Shown in pieces: positions 39,983-47,122 of a stretch of 47,122 nt of DNA (the stretch's first letter is position 1; each line of letters opens with the position of its first letter). A model generated the notes under the pieces. The model did no database searches. It was not told where the DNA came from and worked only from the letters and a program-made list of their open reading frames with translations. The position numbers were made by a program, and so were the translations under genes. Source of the stretch: an uncultured Candidatus Saccharibacteria bacterium (GTDB lineage Bacteria; Patescibacteriota; Saccharimonadia; Saccharimonadales; UBA4665); contig CALBGR010000001.1 in assembly GCA_937892705.1 (NCBI GenBank), forward strand, positions 1 to 47,122. The letters run 5' to 3'.

Positions 39983-41278
39983 ATGCATGTAGAGACAAAA
40001 TATTTAGAAGATACAAAGGTTACTTTTACTGTTGCTGCTGAAGCAAAAGAATTAGCAGAAATTAAAGAAGTGGTATTAAAGCAGCTCGCAAAATCAGCTG
40101 GTGCAATTCCCGGTTTTCGAAAGGGTAAGGCACCGCTCACAGTGGTGGAGAAACATCTTGATCCAGCACTATTGCAATCTGAGTTTCTGCAGACTGCAGT
40201 TAATGAGCTGTTCATCCGTAGTGTTGAAAAAGAGAGTGTGCGAACTGTTTCACGCCCAGAAGTTGAGATAAAGAAATTCGTGTCCTATGACACATTGGAA
40301 TTTACAGCGACGGTAGAAGTCGTGGGCAAAATTACACTACCTGATTACAAAAATATTAAAGCTACCAAACAAAAGGTATCTGTCACCGAAAAAGAAGTTG
40401 ACGAAGTAATTGAAAATCTCCGCAGTCGTGCGGCAGAGCGTAAAGAGGTTTCACGAGCAGCAAAAGACGGTGATGAGGTGGTGATTGATTTTTCAGGTGT
40501 TGATGCAAAGACAAAGAAGGCCATTCCGGGTGCGGATGGTAAAGAATATCCGCTTGGTATTGGCAGCAATACCTTTATCCCTGGTTTTGAGCCAGAGCTT
40601 ATCGGCTTAAAGGCTGGGGATGAAAAAACTTTTGATGTTGTATTTCCGAAAGACTACGGTGAAAAGTCGCTTCAGAATAAAAAAGTCACCTTTACAGTAA
40701 AGGTACACAAAGTACAGGAGCTAAAACTACCTGAGAAGGATGACGCTTTTGCAGCAACTGTTGGTCCGTTTAAGACATTAAGTGAGCTGAAAGAAGATAT
40801 TAAAAAACAATTGCTCGCTGACAAGGAGCGAAATGCTGAGCAAGCGTACGAAAACGAGTTAGTTCAGAAAATCGCTGAAAAGACAAAGGTAGCGGTGCCA
40901 AAAGTGCTCGTGGATGAGCAAATTCTTCGTATGGAGCAGGAAGAAAGACAAAACCTTATGTACCGCGGTCTGACATGGAAAGAGCATTTGGACGCTGAAG
41001 GTTTGACCGAAGAAGAGCATCGTGAGAAAAACCGTGACCAAGCAGCGTTGCGAGTAAAAGCGGGATTAGCGCTGAGCGAGATTGCTGAAGCTGAAAAGCT
41101 ACAAGTAACACCTGATGAGCTAGAAGTGCAAATCCAGCTACTAAAGAACCAGTACCAAAGCGATCAGCGTATGCAGGAAGAACTCGACAAGCCAGAAAAT
41201 CGCCGTGATATTGCAGGACGCATACTCACGCAAAAAACAGTCGAACGACTTAAGGAGTTAAATAGCAGCAAAAAATAA
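39983..41278 (+). CDS. tig: Trigger factor (ribosome-associated chaperone, PPIase)
   Basis: 431 residues from the ATG at 39983 (a second ATG two codons upstream is less likely given the -10 position). Ribosome-binding N-domain with GAIPGFRKGKAPLTVVEKH (signature GFRxGKxP), FKBP-type PPIase domain (GDEVVIDFSGVDAKT, LGIGSNTFIPGFEPELIGLKAGDEKTF), and the C-terminal substrate-holding arms (VPKVLVDEQILRMEQEERQNL). It binds nascent chains at the exit tunnel. It starts the tig-ORF62-clpP cluster, an order widely conserved as tig-clpP-clpX. Confidence 0.95.
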   Translation: MHVETKYLEDTKVTFTVAAEAKELAEIKEVVLKQLAKSAGAIPGFRKGKAPLTVVEKHLDPALLQSEFLQTAVNELFIRSVEKESVRTVSRPEVEIKKFVSYDTLEFTATVEVVGKITLPDYKNIKATKQKVSVTEKEVDEVIENLRSRAAERKEVSRAAKDGDEVVIDFSGVDAKTKKAIPGADGKEYPLGIGSNTFIPGFEPELIGLKAGDEKTFDVVFPKDYGEKSLQNKKVTFTVKVHKVQELKLPEKDDAFAATVGPFKTLSELKEDIKKQLLADKERNAEQAYENELVQKIAEKTKVAVPKVLVDEQILRMEQEERQNLMYRGLTWKEHLDAEGLTEEEHREKNRDQAALRVKAGLALSEIAEAEKLQVTPDELEVQIQLLKNQYQSDQRMQEELDKPENRRDIAGRILTQKTVERLKELNSSKK

Positions 41279-41281
41279 TCT

Positions 41282-41470
41282 ATGGTCTATAGAGGTTTAA
41301 TGCGGCTTGTAGATAAGGTTCAGGAGCGACGCTATCCTACAAACGAGAAGTTGTCTGAAAAAGAATTGCGTGAGTTTGAAAGTGCGGTATGTCAGCTTGG
41401 AAAGCTGACACTGGAGCGGGTGTTTACTGAAATTGAATCAATGAAAGAAGAGGTTAGCACTCTGGGTTGA
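41282..41470 (+). CDS. Hypothetical protein, 62 residues, between tig and clpP
   Basis: Starts 3 nt after the tig stop with no Shine-Dalgarno, so it depends on tig translation. The product is a charged helical protein (MRLVDKVQERRYP; SEKELREFESAVCQLGKLTLERVFTEIESMKEE) with one Cys and no membrane helix. I do not recognise a family. Its last six codons and stop lie inside the CIRCE element and the -35 box of clpP, so the coding end is constrained by that operator. Confidence 0.6.
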   Translation: MVYRGLMRLVDKVQERRYPTNEKLSEKELREFESAVCQLGKLTLERVFTEIESMKEEVSTLG

Positions 41471-41480
41471 CGAGTGCTAA
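41454..41480 (+). promoter_or_regulatory. CIRCE operator upstream of clpP
   Basis: Perfect TTAGCACTC, 9 nt, GAGTGCTAA. Its left arm lies within the 3' end of the 62-residue ORF and its centre and right arm overlap the clpP -35. Same arms as the clpC operator, so both genes belong to one HrcA regulon. Confidence 0.95.
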
Positions 41481-41495
41481 TTTACCGCGTATAGT
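41467..41495 (+). promoter_or_regulatory. clpP promoter with leaderless start
   Basis: TTGACG at 41467-41472, a 17-bp spacer, TATAGT at 41490-41495. The ATG at 41503 lies 7 nt after the hexamer, so the mRNA is predicted to start on it. The TTG at 41467 that could be taken for a start is the -35 box. Confidence 0.8.
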
Positions 41496-41502
41496 AATGT
41501 TT

Positions 41503-42117
41503 ATGAGCGGTATATATAACAATATGCTGATTCCTACAGTTGTAGAAAATGAAGGCCGCTATGAGCGTGCCTATGATATTTATTCACGTTTATTAAAAGA
41601 CCGAATTATCTTTTTGGGCAATGATGTAAACGAAGCGACTGCAAACGTGATTGTTGCGCAGCTTCTTTTTCTAAATAATGAAGATCCAAAGAAAGATATC
41701 AGTCTGTATATCAACAGTCCAGGCGGAAGTGTATATGATGCGCTTGCAATTTATGACACCATGCAGTTTGTAAGCAACGATATTCAGACAGTTGGTATTG
41801 GTATTCAGGCGTCTGCAGCAGCATTTTTACTCAGTAGTGGTACCAAAGGTAAACGATTTATCTTGCCGCATGGTACGGTTATGATTCACCAGCCTTCAAG
41901 CGGTACTCGCGGTAAAGTGACTGACCAGGAGATTGATCTTCGAGAGTCGCTCCGAATAAAGCATTTACTGGAAGAGATTATGGCAAAAAACACCGGTCAG
42001 AAGCGTTCAAAAATCCATGATGACATGGAGCGTGATAAGTGGCTATCTGCTGAAGAAGCACGAGATTACGGCATTGTAGACGCAGTGATTAGTACGCTGC
42101 CAAATAACAAATCATAA
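41503..42117 (+). CDS. clpP: ATP-dependent Clp protease proteolytic subunit ClpP
   Basis: 204 residues from 41503 (MSGIYNNMLIPTVVENEG, as in the family). Core blocks: ERAYDIYSRLLKDRIIFLG, LFLNNEDPKKDISLYINSPGG, the nucleophile Ser in GIQASAAAFLL (the usual ASMGA is ASAAA here), catalytic His in MIHQPSSGTRG, and the Asp in DQEIDLRE. It forms the tetradecameric protease chamber and should pair with the ClpC at 18121, which has the same CIRCE control. clpX is not next to it. The 244 nt before the next gene start hold the rpoB promoter and leader. Confidence 0.96.
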   Translation: MSGIYNNMLIPTVVENEGRYERAYDIYSRLLKDRIIFLGNDVNEATANVIVAQLLFLNNEDPKKDISLYINSPGGSVYDALAIYDTMQFVSNDIQTVGIGIQASAAAFLLSSGTKGKRFILPHGTVMIHQPSSGTRGKVTDQEIDLRESLRIKHLLEEIMAKNTGQKRSKIHDDMERDKWLSAEEARDYGIVDAVISTLPNNKS

Positions 42118-42157
42118 GACCAAAGTGATTTTGCTCGTATACGCATAAAAATTGTAC

Positions 42158-42186
42158 TTGACATTTGATTTTTTGTCGTTCAAACT
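42158..42186 (+). promoter_or_regulatory. Probable rpoB promoter
   Basis: TTGACA at 42158-42163, 17-bp spacer, weak -10 CAAACT at 42181-42186. The -35 is consensus, the -10 is poor, so the assignment is moderate. Confidence 0.5.
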
Positions 42187-42204
42187 TGATAGTAAGAAGT
42201 AGTG

Positions 42205-42319
42205 TAATTTGGGCAGTGCTGGCTTTGGTAAAAAGAAAGTGCCAAAAACCCCGAATTAGTGATCTTCGCGCGAAAAATTACAACAAAGATTTATAGCTTA
42301 AAAGGTATATTTTTAAGCT
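42205..42319 (+). promoter_or_regulatory. Structured leader of rpoBC
   Basis: Within the ~175-nt leader two stems can be drawn: AATT-GGG against CCC-AATT (about 42206-42257) enclosing TTTGG/CCAAA, and a perfect 9-bp AGCTTAAAA/TTTTAAGCT hairpin (42295-42319). The remaining bases to the rpoB start are A+T rich. Whether it regulates translation or attenuation is unknown. Confidence 0.4.
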
Positions 42320-42367
42320 CGTTAAAAATAACGTAATAAATTACTAAATAAGGGGAACTGTTTGTAT

Positions 42368-45300
42368 ATGGCGAAAAGTACGACAAGCAATGTACAAAAC
42401 CGCGTATATTACACAAGTCAAGATAATGTTATTGATTTGCCAAATCTGGTAGATCACCAAAACAAGTCGTTTAAATGGTTTGTTGAAGAAGGTCTTGGAG
42501 AACTATTGGACGAGATAAGTCCAATAGACGACTACACTGGCACAAAATTATCACTACGCTTTAAAGACTATCATTTTGAAGAGCCAAAGATGACCGAGGC
42601 GGAAGCTCGGGAAAATAATATTAGTTATGAAGCACCGCTGAAAGCTACCGTTGAGCTTACCAACAAGGTTACCGGCGAGGTGAAAGAGCAGGAAATTTAT
42701 CTTGGTGATTATCCTTGGATGACTTCTCGCGGTACTTTTGTGATTAATGGCGCAGAGCGTGTTGTTGTAAGTCAGCTTATGCGCAGTAGCGGCGTGTTCT
42801 TTACTGCGGATCAGCATGGTGCTACGAATCTTTATGGCGCAAAGGTGATTCCTGGTCGTGGCGCATGGCTTGAGTTTGAAACCGCATCGAATGGTGCGAT
42901 TTATGTAAAGATTGACCGAAAGCGAAAGATTGCAGCCACTACTTTGCTTCGCGCGCTTGGTATGACTGAAGCTGCAATGAAGGATGCGTTTAAGCATGTT
43001 GACCAAGGTCCAAAGAGTTACCTCGAGGCAACGCTCGAAAAAGATCCAACGAAGGGTCAAAACGATGCATTGATTGAAGTGTATCGACGTTTGCGCCCAG
43101 GTGATTTGGCAACAGTAGACAACGCTCGAAGTTTGATTGAAAACATGTTCTATAACTTCAAGCGTTTCGATTTCTCTCGAGTCGGTCGTTATAAGATCAA
43201 CAAGCGTTTGAATCTTGATGTGCCAAATACCATTGAAAACCGTGTCATGCGTCTTGATGATCTGACGGCAATTATCGCTGAGATCATCCGCTTGAATAAT
43301 ACGCAAGAGCCAGCTGATGATATTGACTCACTTGCAAATCGCCGTGTGCGTTTGGTGGGTGAATTAGTGCAGCGTCAATTCCGCATCGGCCTGCTTCGCA
43401 TGGAGCGAAATACCAAAGATCGCATGTCTATGAGCGATATCGAAACAGTAATGCCTGGTCAGTTGATCAATGCTCGACCAGTAGTTGCTGCTGTTCGTGA
43501 ATTCTTCGCAAGCTCACAGCTCTCACAGTTCATGGATCAAATCAATCCACTTTCTGAACTTGCGCATAAGCGTCGTTTGAGCTCTATGGGTCCTGGCGGT
43601 CTTTCACGCGAACGTGCAGGTTTTGAGGTTCGTGATGCACACGCTACTCATTATGGTCGTATTTGTGCGGTAGAAACACCAGAAGGTGCAAACATTGGTT
43701 TGGTACTTAATCTTGCAACATATGCTCGTATCAATGAGTACGGCTTCATTGAAACTCCTTACCGAAAAGTAATTAACGCAGTAACCGCAAAAGAAGCTGC
43801 TGGGCATATTGCACGTGTTGATTTTGAAGTAGACGGTAAAGTGGTGGTAAAGGCTGGTGAAAAGATCACTGCTGAAGCTGCAAAGAAGCTTGCTACAGTA
43901 AAAGATCGTGCTACCTGGCCAGTAAAGGCTAAGGTGACAAATGAGGTTGTGTACCTTGATGCGTACGAAGAGCAGAAGTGTGTTATCGCAGGCGCAGGTA
44001 ATAAGATTGATGAGAATGGTTACTTTGTAGAGTCTCGTGTGAGTGCACGAACTCAGTTGAAGTCTGGTGAGTTTGATGCAGATGATGTAACTCATATGGA
44101 CGCTGCGAAGAACCAGATTATTGGTTCGAGCGCAGGTTTGATTCCGTTTATTGAGAAGAACTACGTGTACCGAAGTTTGATGGGTAGTAATCAGCAGCGC
44201 CAAGCTGTACCACTTATTAAGTCAGAAGCGCCAATCGTTGGTACTGGCCTTGAGGCACATGCTGCACGCAATACGGGTCAGCTTATTGTGGCTCGTGCCG
44301 ATGGTGAGGTAATCAAGGCTACTGCTGACGAAGTAGTTGTGAAGTACAAAGACGGTACGGAAACATACGAGCCGCAGCACTTTGTACGTTCAAACGAAGG
44401 TACCAGTATTAACCAAAAGGTAGTTGTTTCTACTGGCCAAAAAGTTAAAGAAGGTGATGTGCTGATTGAAGGTATGTCAATTCAGAATGGTGAATTGGCG
44501 CTTGGTAAGGATTTGATTGTGGCGTTTATGCCATGGGCAGGTTACAACTTCGAAGATGCGATCATCGTTTCTCGTAAGCTGGTAGAAGATGATACGCTTA
44601 CAAGCATTCACATTGTTGACTTCATGATTGAAGTTCGTGAAACAAAGCTTGGTCCAGAAGTTGTCACACGCGATATTCCAAACGTATCAGAAGAAGCACT
44701 GCGACATCTTGATGAAAACGGTATTGTACGTGTTGGTGCTGAAGTGCATCCAGGTGACATCTTGGTAGGTAAGATTACTCCAAAAGGTGAGCAAGAACTT
44801 TCAAGCGAGGAACGATTGCTTCGAGCTATCTTTGGCGAAAAGGCGAAAGAAGTTCGCGACACTTCACAACGCATGAGCAATGGTAAACACGGTAAGGTTG
44901 TGGGTGTAAAGGTGTTCTCACGTGAGAACGGTCATGAGCTTAAAGCTGGTGTAATCAAGCAGATCCAAGTTTTCGTAGCACAGATGCGCAAGATTGCTGT
45001 GGGCGACAAGCTGGGTGGTCGTCATGGTAACAAGGGTGTGATTGCACGAATTCTTCCAGTTGAGGATATGCCATTTATGGAAGATGGTACACCTGTAGAT
45101 ATCATTTTGAATCCGCTCGGTGTACCAAGCCGAATGAACATTGGTCAGTTGTTTGAAACACATCTCGGTATGGCAGCGCGTGCGCTTGGGTTTAAGGTAG
45201 CAAGCCCGTCATTTAATGGTGTTCCAACTGAGAAGATTAAGGAACTGCTTAAAGAAGCTGGACTTCCAGAAGATGGTAAGCAGCAGCTATATGATGGCCG

Positions 45301-45925
45301 TACTGGTGAAGCGTTTAAGGAGCGAACAACTGTTGGTAGTATGTATATGATCAAGCTAAACCACATGGTCGCTGACAAGATCCATGCTCGTTCAACTGGT
45401 CCATATACGATGGTGACTCAGCAGCCGCTTGGCGGTAAAGCACAAAACGGTGGTCAGCGCTTCGGTGAAATGGAGGTGTGGGCACTCGAGGCATACGGTG
45501 CGGCAAATACACTTCAAGAAATGCTCACCATCAAGTCTGATGATGTATACGGCCGCTCAAAGGCATACGAGTCAATCATCAAGCGAACAGATATTGTTGG
45601 TCCAAAGGTACCAGAAAGCTTCAATGTGCTTGTGAAGGAGCTGCAAGGTCTTGGCCTTAAGGTAGATCTTGTTCAGTCAGACAAGACAATCGATGCAGAA
45701 GAAATTTTGGCTGACAATATCAAGGACGAAGCGAAAAACCAATCAGATATACCAGTTCCAGAGCCTTTAGCGTCAGATGTAGATGTAACCGAAGATGCGG
45801 CTGTAAATGAATTCCAAGTGCTCGATGTGAACGATGACGCATCCGCCGGTGATGACACGGCTTTGGTTACAGCTGATGAAAACAATGACAACCAACAAGA
45901 TGACCAGAAAGAGGAGGTAGCCTAA
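42368..45925 (+). CDS. rpoB: DNA-directed RNA polymerase subunit beta
   Basis: 1185 residues. Conserved polymerase blocks are all present, including the rifampicin region (SSQLSQFMDQINPLSELAHK, then GPGGLSRERAGFEVRD), GRHGNKGVI and the C-terminal GGQRFGEMEVWALEAYGA. At the position of E. coli Asn518 the protein has Ile392. About 75 acidic residues (Asp/Glu/Asn-rich) extend the C-terminus past the usual end. AAGGGGA stands 6 nt before an in-frame TTG (42362) and 12 nt before the ATG chosen, so the TTG start remains possible. rplJ/rplL are not upstream. rpoC follows one base after the stop. Confidence 0.97.
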   Translation: MAKSTTSNVQNRVYYTSQDNVIDLPNLVDHQNKSFKWFVEEGLGELLDEISPIDDYTGTKLSLRFKDYHFEEPKMTEAEARENNISYEAPLKATVELTNKVTGEVKEQEIYLGDYPWMTSRGTFVINGAERVVVSQLMRSSGVFFTADQHGATNLYGAKVIPGRGAWLEFETASNGAIYVKIDRKRKIAATTLLRALGMTEAAMKDAFKHVDQGPKSYLEATLEKDPTKGQNDALIEVYRRLRPGDLATVDNARSLIENMFYNFKRFDFSRVGRYKINKRLNLDVPNTIENRVMRLDDLTAIIAEIIRLNNTQEPADDIDSLANRRVRLVGELVQRQFRIGLLRMERNTKDRMSMSDIETVMPGQLINARPVVAAVREFFASSQLSQFMDQINPLSELAHKRRLSSMGPGGLSRERAGFEVRDAHATHYGRICAVETPEGANIGLVLNLATYARINEYGFIETPYRKVINAVTAKEAAGHIARVDFEVDGKVVVKAGEKITAEAAKKLATVKDRATWPVKAKVTNEVVYLDAYEEQKCVIAGAGNKIDENGYFVESRVSARTQLKSGEFDADDVTHMDAAKNQIIGSSAGLIPFIEKNYVYRSLMGSNQQRQAVPLIKSEAPIVGTGLEAHAARNTGQLIVARADGEVIKATADEVVVKYKDGTETYEPQHFVRSNEGTSINQKVVVSTGQKVKEGDVLIEGMSIQNGELALGKDLIVAFMPWAGYNFEDAIIVSRKLVEDDTLTSIHIVDFMIEVRETKLGPEVVTRDIPNVSEEALRHLDENGIVRVGAEVHPGDILVGKITPKGEQELSSEERLLRAIFGEKAKEVRDTSQRMSNGKHGKVVGVKVFSRENGHELKAGVIKQIQVFVAQMRKIAVGDKLGGRHGNKGVIARILPVEDMPFMEDGTPVDIILNPLGVPSRMNIGQLFETHLGMAARALGFKVASPSFNGVPTEKIKELLKEAGLPEDGKQQLYDGRTGEAFKERTTVGSMYMIKLNHMVADKIHARSTGPYTMVTQQPLGGKAQNGGQRFGEMEVWALEAYGAANTLQEMLTIKSDDVYGRSKAYESIIKRTDIVGPKVPESFNVLVKELQGLGLKVDLVQSDKTIDAEEILADNIKDEAKNQSDIPVPEPLASDVDVTEDAAVNEFQVLDVNDDASAGDDTALVTADENNDNQQDDQKEEVA

Positions 45926-45926
45926 T

Positions 45927-47122
45927 ATGCGTCGTTACTCATATGGCACAAATATTGCAGACTTTGACGCAGTACGTCTTGCGATAGCAAGCGCGGCCGA
46001 TATTTTAGAGTGGAGCTACGGTGAAGTTACCAAACCGGAAACTATTAATTACCGCACTCAGAAACCGGAGCGTGATGGTCTGTTCTGTGAGCGAATTTTC
46101 GGTCCAGTAAAAGATATTAATCCGCATGATGCTCGATATAAGGGCGTTCGTTCACGCGAGGCTGCAGTTGACAAGAATGGTGAGATCGTTACCCGCAGTA
46201 TCGTGCGTCGTGAGCGCATGGGTCATATCAGCTTGGCTGTGCCAGTGGCGCATATTTGGTTCCTGCGTGGTACACCATCAGCAATCGGTTTGATACTTGG
46301 TATGACTGTGAAGAATCTTGAGCGTGTGGCTTACTTTGCGAGCTACATTATCAAGAAGGTTGATACCGAAAAGCGTGATCAGATGCTTGCGGATAAAGAA
46401 GCTGAATTTGAGGCAGCAAAGCAAGCTATCAAACTTCGCTATGAAAAAGAAGCTGAAAAAGAAGGCGCTGATGTTAAGGCATTGGCTGAGCAGCAGACGA
46501 AAGAGATCGAAGAACTGACACAAGACTTCGAGAAACTTCGCACTCAGCTTACCAGCCTTGAAAAGTACAACCTGCTCAGCGAAACAGATTATCGCAATCT
46601 TCCAGAAGATGTACGTGATCTTATTGAGGTCGGCATGGGCGGACAAGCGCTTCGTGAATTGCTAGAAGAGATTGATTTGAAGCAGCTCATTGCTGATTTG
46701 ACTGCTGAAGCTGAGGAAGCAAAGGGTCAACGTAAGAAAAAGATAATGAAGCGCCTTCGCTTGCTTGAGAATATCGAGCGCGCAGGTATCAAGCCTGAGT
46801 CAATGTGTTTGACGGTGCTTCCAGTAATTCCTCCAGATCTTCGTCCGATGGTACAGCTTACCGGTGGCCGTTTTGCAACATCAGACTTAAATGATCTTTA
46901 TCGCCGTGTTATTAACCGGAACAACCGTTTGAAGAAGCTCATCGAGCTAAATGCACCAGAAGTAATTCGCCGCAATGAGCAGCGTATGCTTCAGGAAGCA
47001 GTTGATGCTTTGATTGATAACAACGCGGCTCGTAGTGGACGTGCGGTTGCTGCGACTGGTCAGCGTCGCCGTCTTAAGTCACTGTCTGATCTTTTGAAAG
47101 GTAAGCAGGGTCGCTTCCGTCA
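45927..47122 (+). CDS. rpoC: DNA-directed RNA polymerase subunit beta' (3'-truncated by window)
   Basis: First 398 residues; the frame is open to the right edge. Start at the ATG after GAGGAGG, one base behind rpoB. Blocks: TINYRTQKPERDGLFCERIFGP, SIVRRERMGHISLAVPVAHIWFL, a coiled-coil insertion of about 80 residues (about 135-215) as in actinobacteria, then LTVLPVIPPDLRPMVQLTGG, RFATSDLNDLYRRVINRNNR and SLSDLLKGKQGRFR. The catalytic NADFDGD motif lies beyond the window. The zinc-ribbon segment between residues 62 and 88 keeps the normal length, but the four ligand positions are Pro66, Asp68, Val81 and Asn84 instead of Cys. Confidence 0.97.
   Translation, partial: MRRYSYGTNIADFDAVRLAIASAADILEWSYGEVTKPETINYRTQKPERDGLFCERIFGPVKDINPHDARYKGVRSREAAVDKNGEIVTRSIVRRERMGHISLAVPVAHIWFLRGTPSAIGLILGMTVKNLERVAYFASYIIKKVDTEKRDQMLADKEAEFEAAKQAIKLRYEKEAEKEGADVKALAEQQTKEIEELTQDFEKLRTQLTSLEKYNLLSETDYRNLPEDVRDLIEVGMGGQALRELLEEIDLKQLIADLTAEAEEAKGQRKKKIMKRLRLLENIERAGIKPESMCLTVLPVIPPDLRPMVQLTGGRFATSDLNDLYRRVINRNNRLKKLIELNAPEVIRRNEQRMLQEAVDALIDNNAARSGRAVAATGQRRRLKSLSDLLKGKQGRFR

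Noticed and set aside
41467..41502. TTG at 41467 as the clpP start
   Set aside because: It is the -35 box of the clpP promoter and lies in CIRCE; the mature-family N-terminus begins at 41503.
18046..42215. Shared 13-mer TAATTTGGGCAGT in the clpC and rpoB leaders
   Set aside because: A 13-base match between two places in 47 kb is expected by chance, and the surroundings do not align.
1..47122. Alternative genetic code (TGA as Gly), known from other CPR phyla
   Set aside because: TGA ends several genes cleanly (for example rnhB and rsmD) and no conserved Gly position needs TGA.
1..47122. CRISPR array, prophage or insertion sequence
   Set aside because: No regularly spaced repeats, no integrase, transposase or phage structural genes were seen.

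Overview
The window is a densely packed bacterial chromosome segment made almost entirely of housekeeping genes. It has no prophage, transposase gene, CRISPR array or rRNA operon. Gene content and style point to a Candidate Phyla Radiation / Patescibacteria genome, most likely Saccharibacteria (TM7). The grounds are moderate GC with TGA used as an ordinary stop, very short or overlapping gene junctions, a PilB-type ATPase, a malic enzyme, a Gram-positive-style clpC/clpP pair under CIRCE control, and a beta' subunit with an actinobacteria-like coiled-coil insertion. The phylum assignment is inference; no rRNA is present to settle it.

Layout. 1-4.2 kb: 3' end of gatB, galU, a DUF218-like gene on the minus strand, and three small envelope genes (a one-helix protein, a YtxH protein, a DUF5665-like protein). 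4.2-12.3 kb: dnaE, a CAP-domain membrane protein, a SpoU methyltransferase, a pilB-like ATPase and malic enzyme. 12.3-16.6 kb: rplS, rnhB and yraN facing an M1 aminopeptidase. 16.6-23.8 kb: nusA behind a leader terminator, clpC behind a CIRCE operator, a membrane-anchored HEXXH protein, radA and a PIN-TRAM protein. 23.8-32.4 kb: a class A penicillin-binding protein, tyrS, a methyltransferase, recG, a phospholipase-C-like zinc protein, rsmD and tRNA-Leu(UAG). 32.4-38.1 kb is the most accessory-looking part: a 59-residue membrane protein, a SpoU methyltransferase, a G5-DUF3761 surface protein, a long palindrome, a 60-residue basic protein, a 571-residue transglutaminase-like protein, an SPFH protein and a polytopic membrane protein. 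38.2-47.1 kb: hisS, a DUF457-like protein, tig, a 62-residue ORF, clpP (second CIRCE), rpoB and the 5' part of rpoC.

Four signals stand out. (1) At least fifteen genes have a -10 hexamer ending only 6-11 nt before the start codon, so leaderless or near-leaderless mRNA looks like the default; this corrects several gene starts. (2) nusA has a consensus promoter followed almost at once by an intrinsic terminator, which suggests NusA autoregulation by attenuation. (3) RpoC keeps the zinc-ribbon segment at full length but has lost all four zinc-ligand cysteines, and the PilB-like ATPase also lacks its tetracysteine motif. (4) Two unassigned proteins carry convincing catalytic signatures: a cytoplasmic protein reproducing the metal-ligand spacing of Bacillus cereus phospholipase C, and a Cys-His-Asp transglutaminase-like protein.

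Functional links: tig, clpP and clpC form a protein-quality module in which the two clp genes share the CIRCE operator, so an HrcA repressor should be encoded elsewhere. nusA, rpoB and rpoC give the transcription core. PBP, galU, the CAP protein, the G5-DUF3761 protein and the YtxH cluster serve the envelope.
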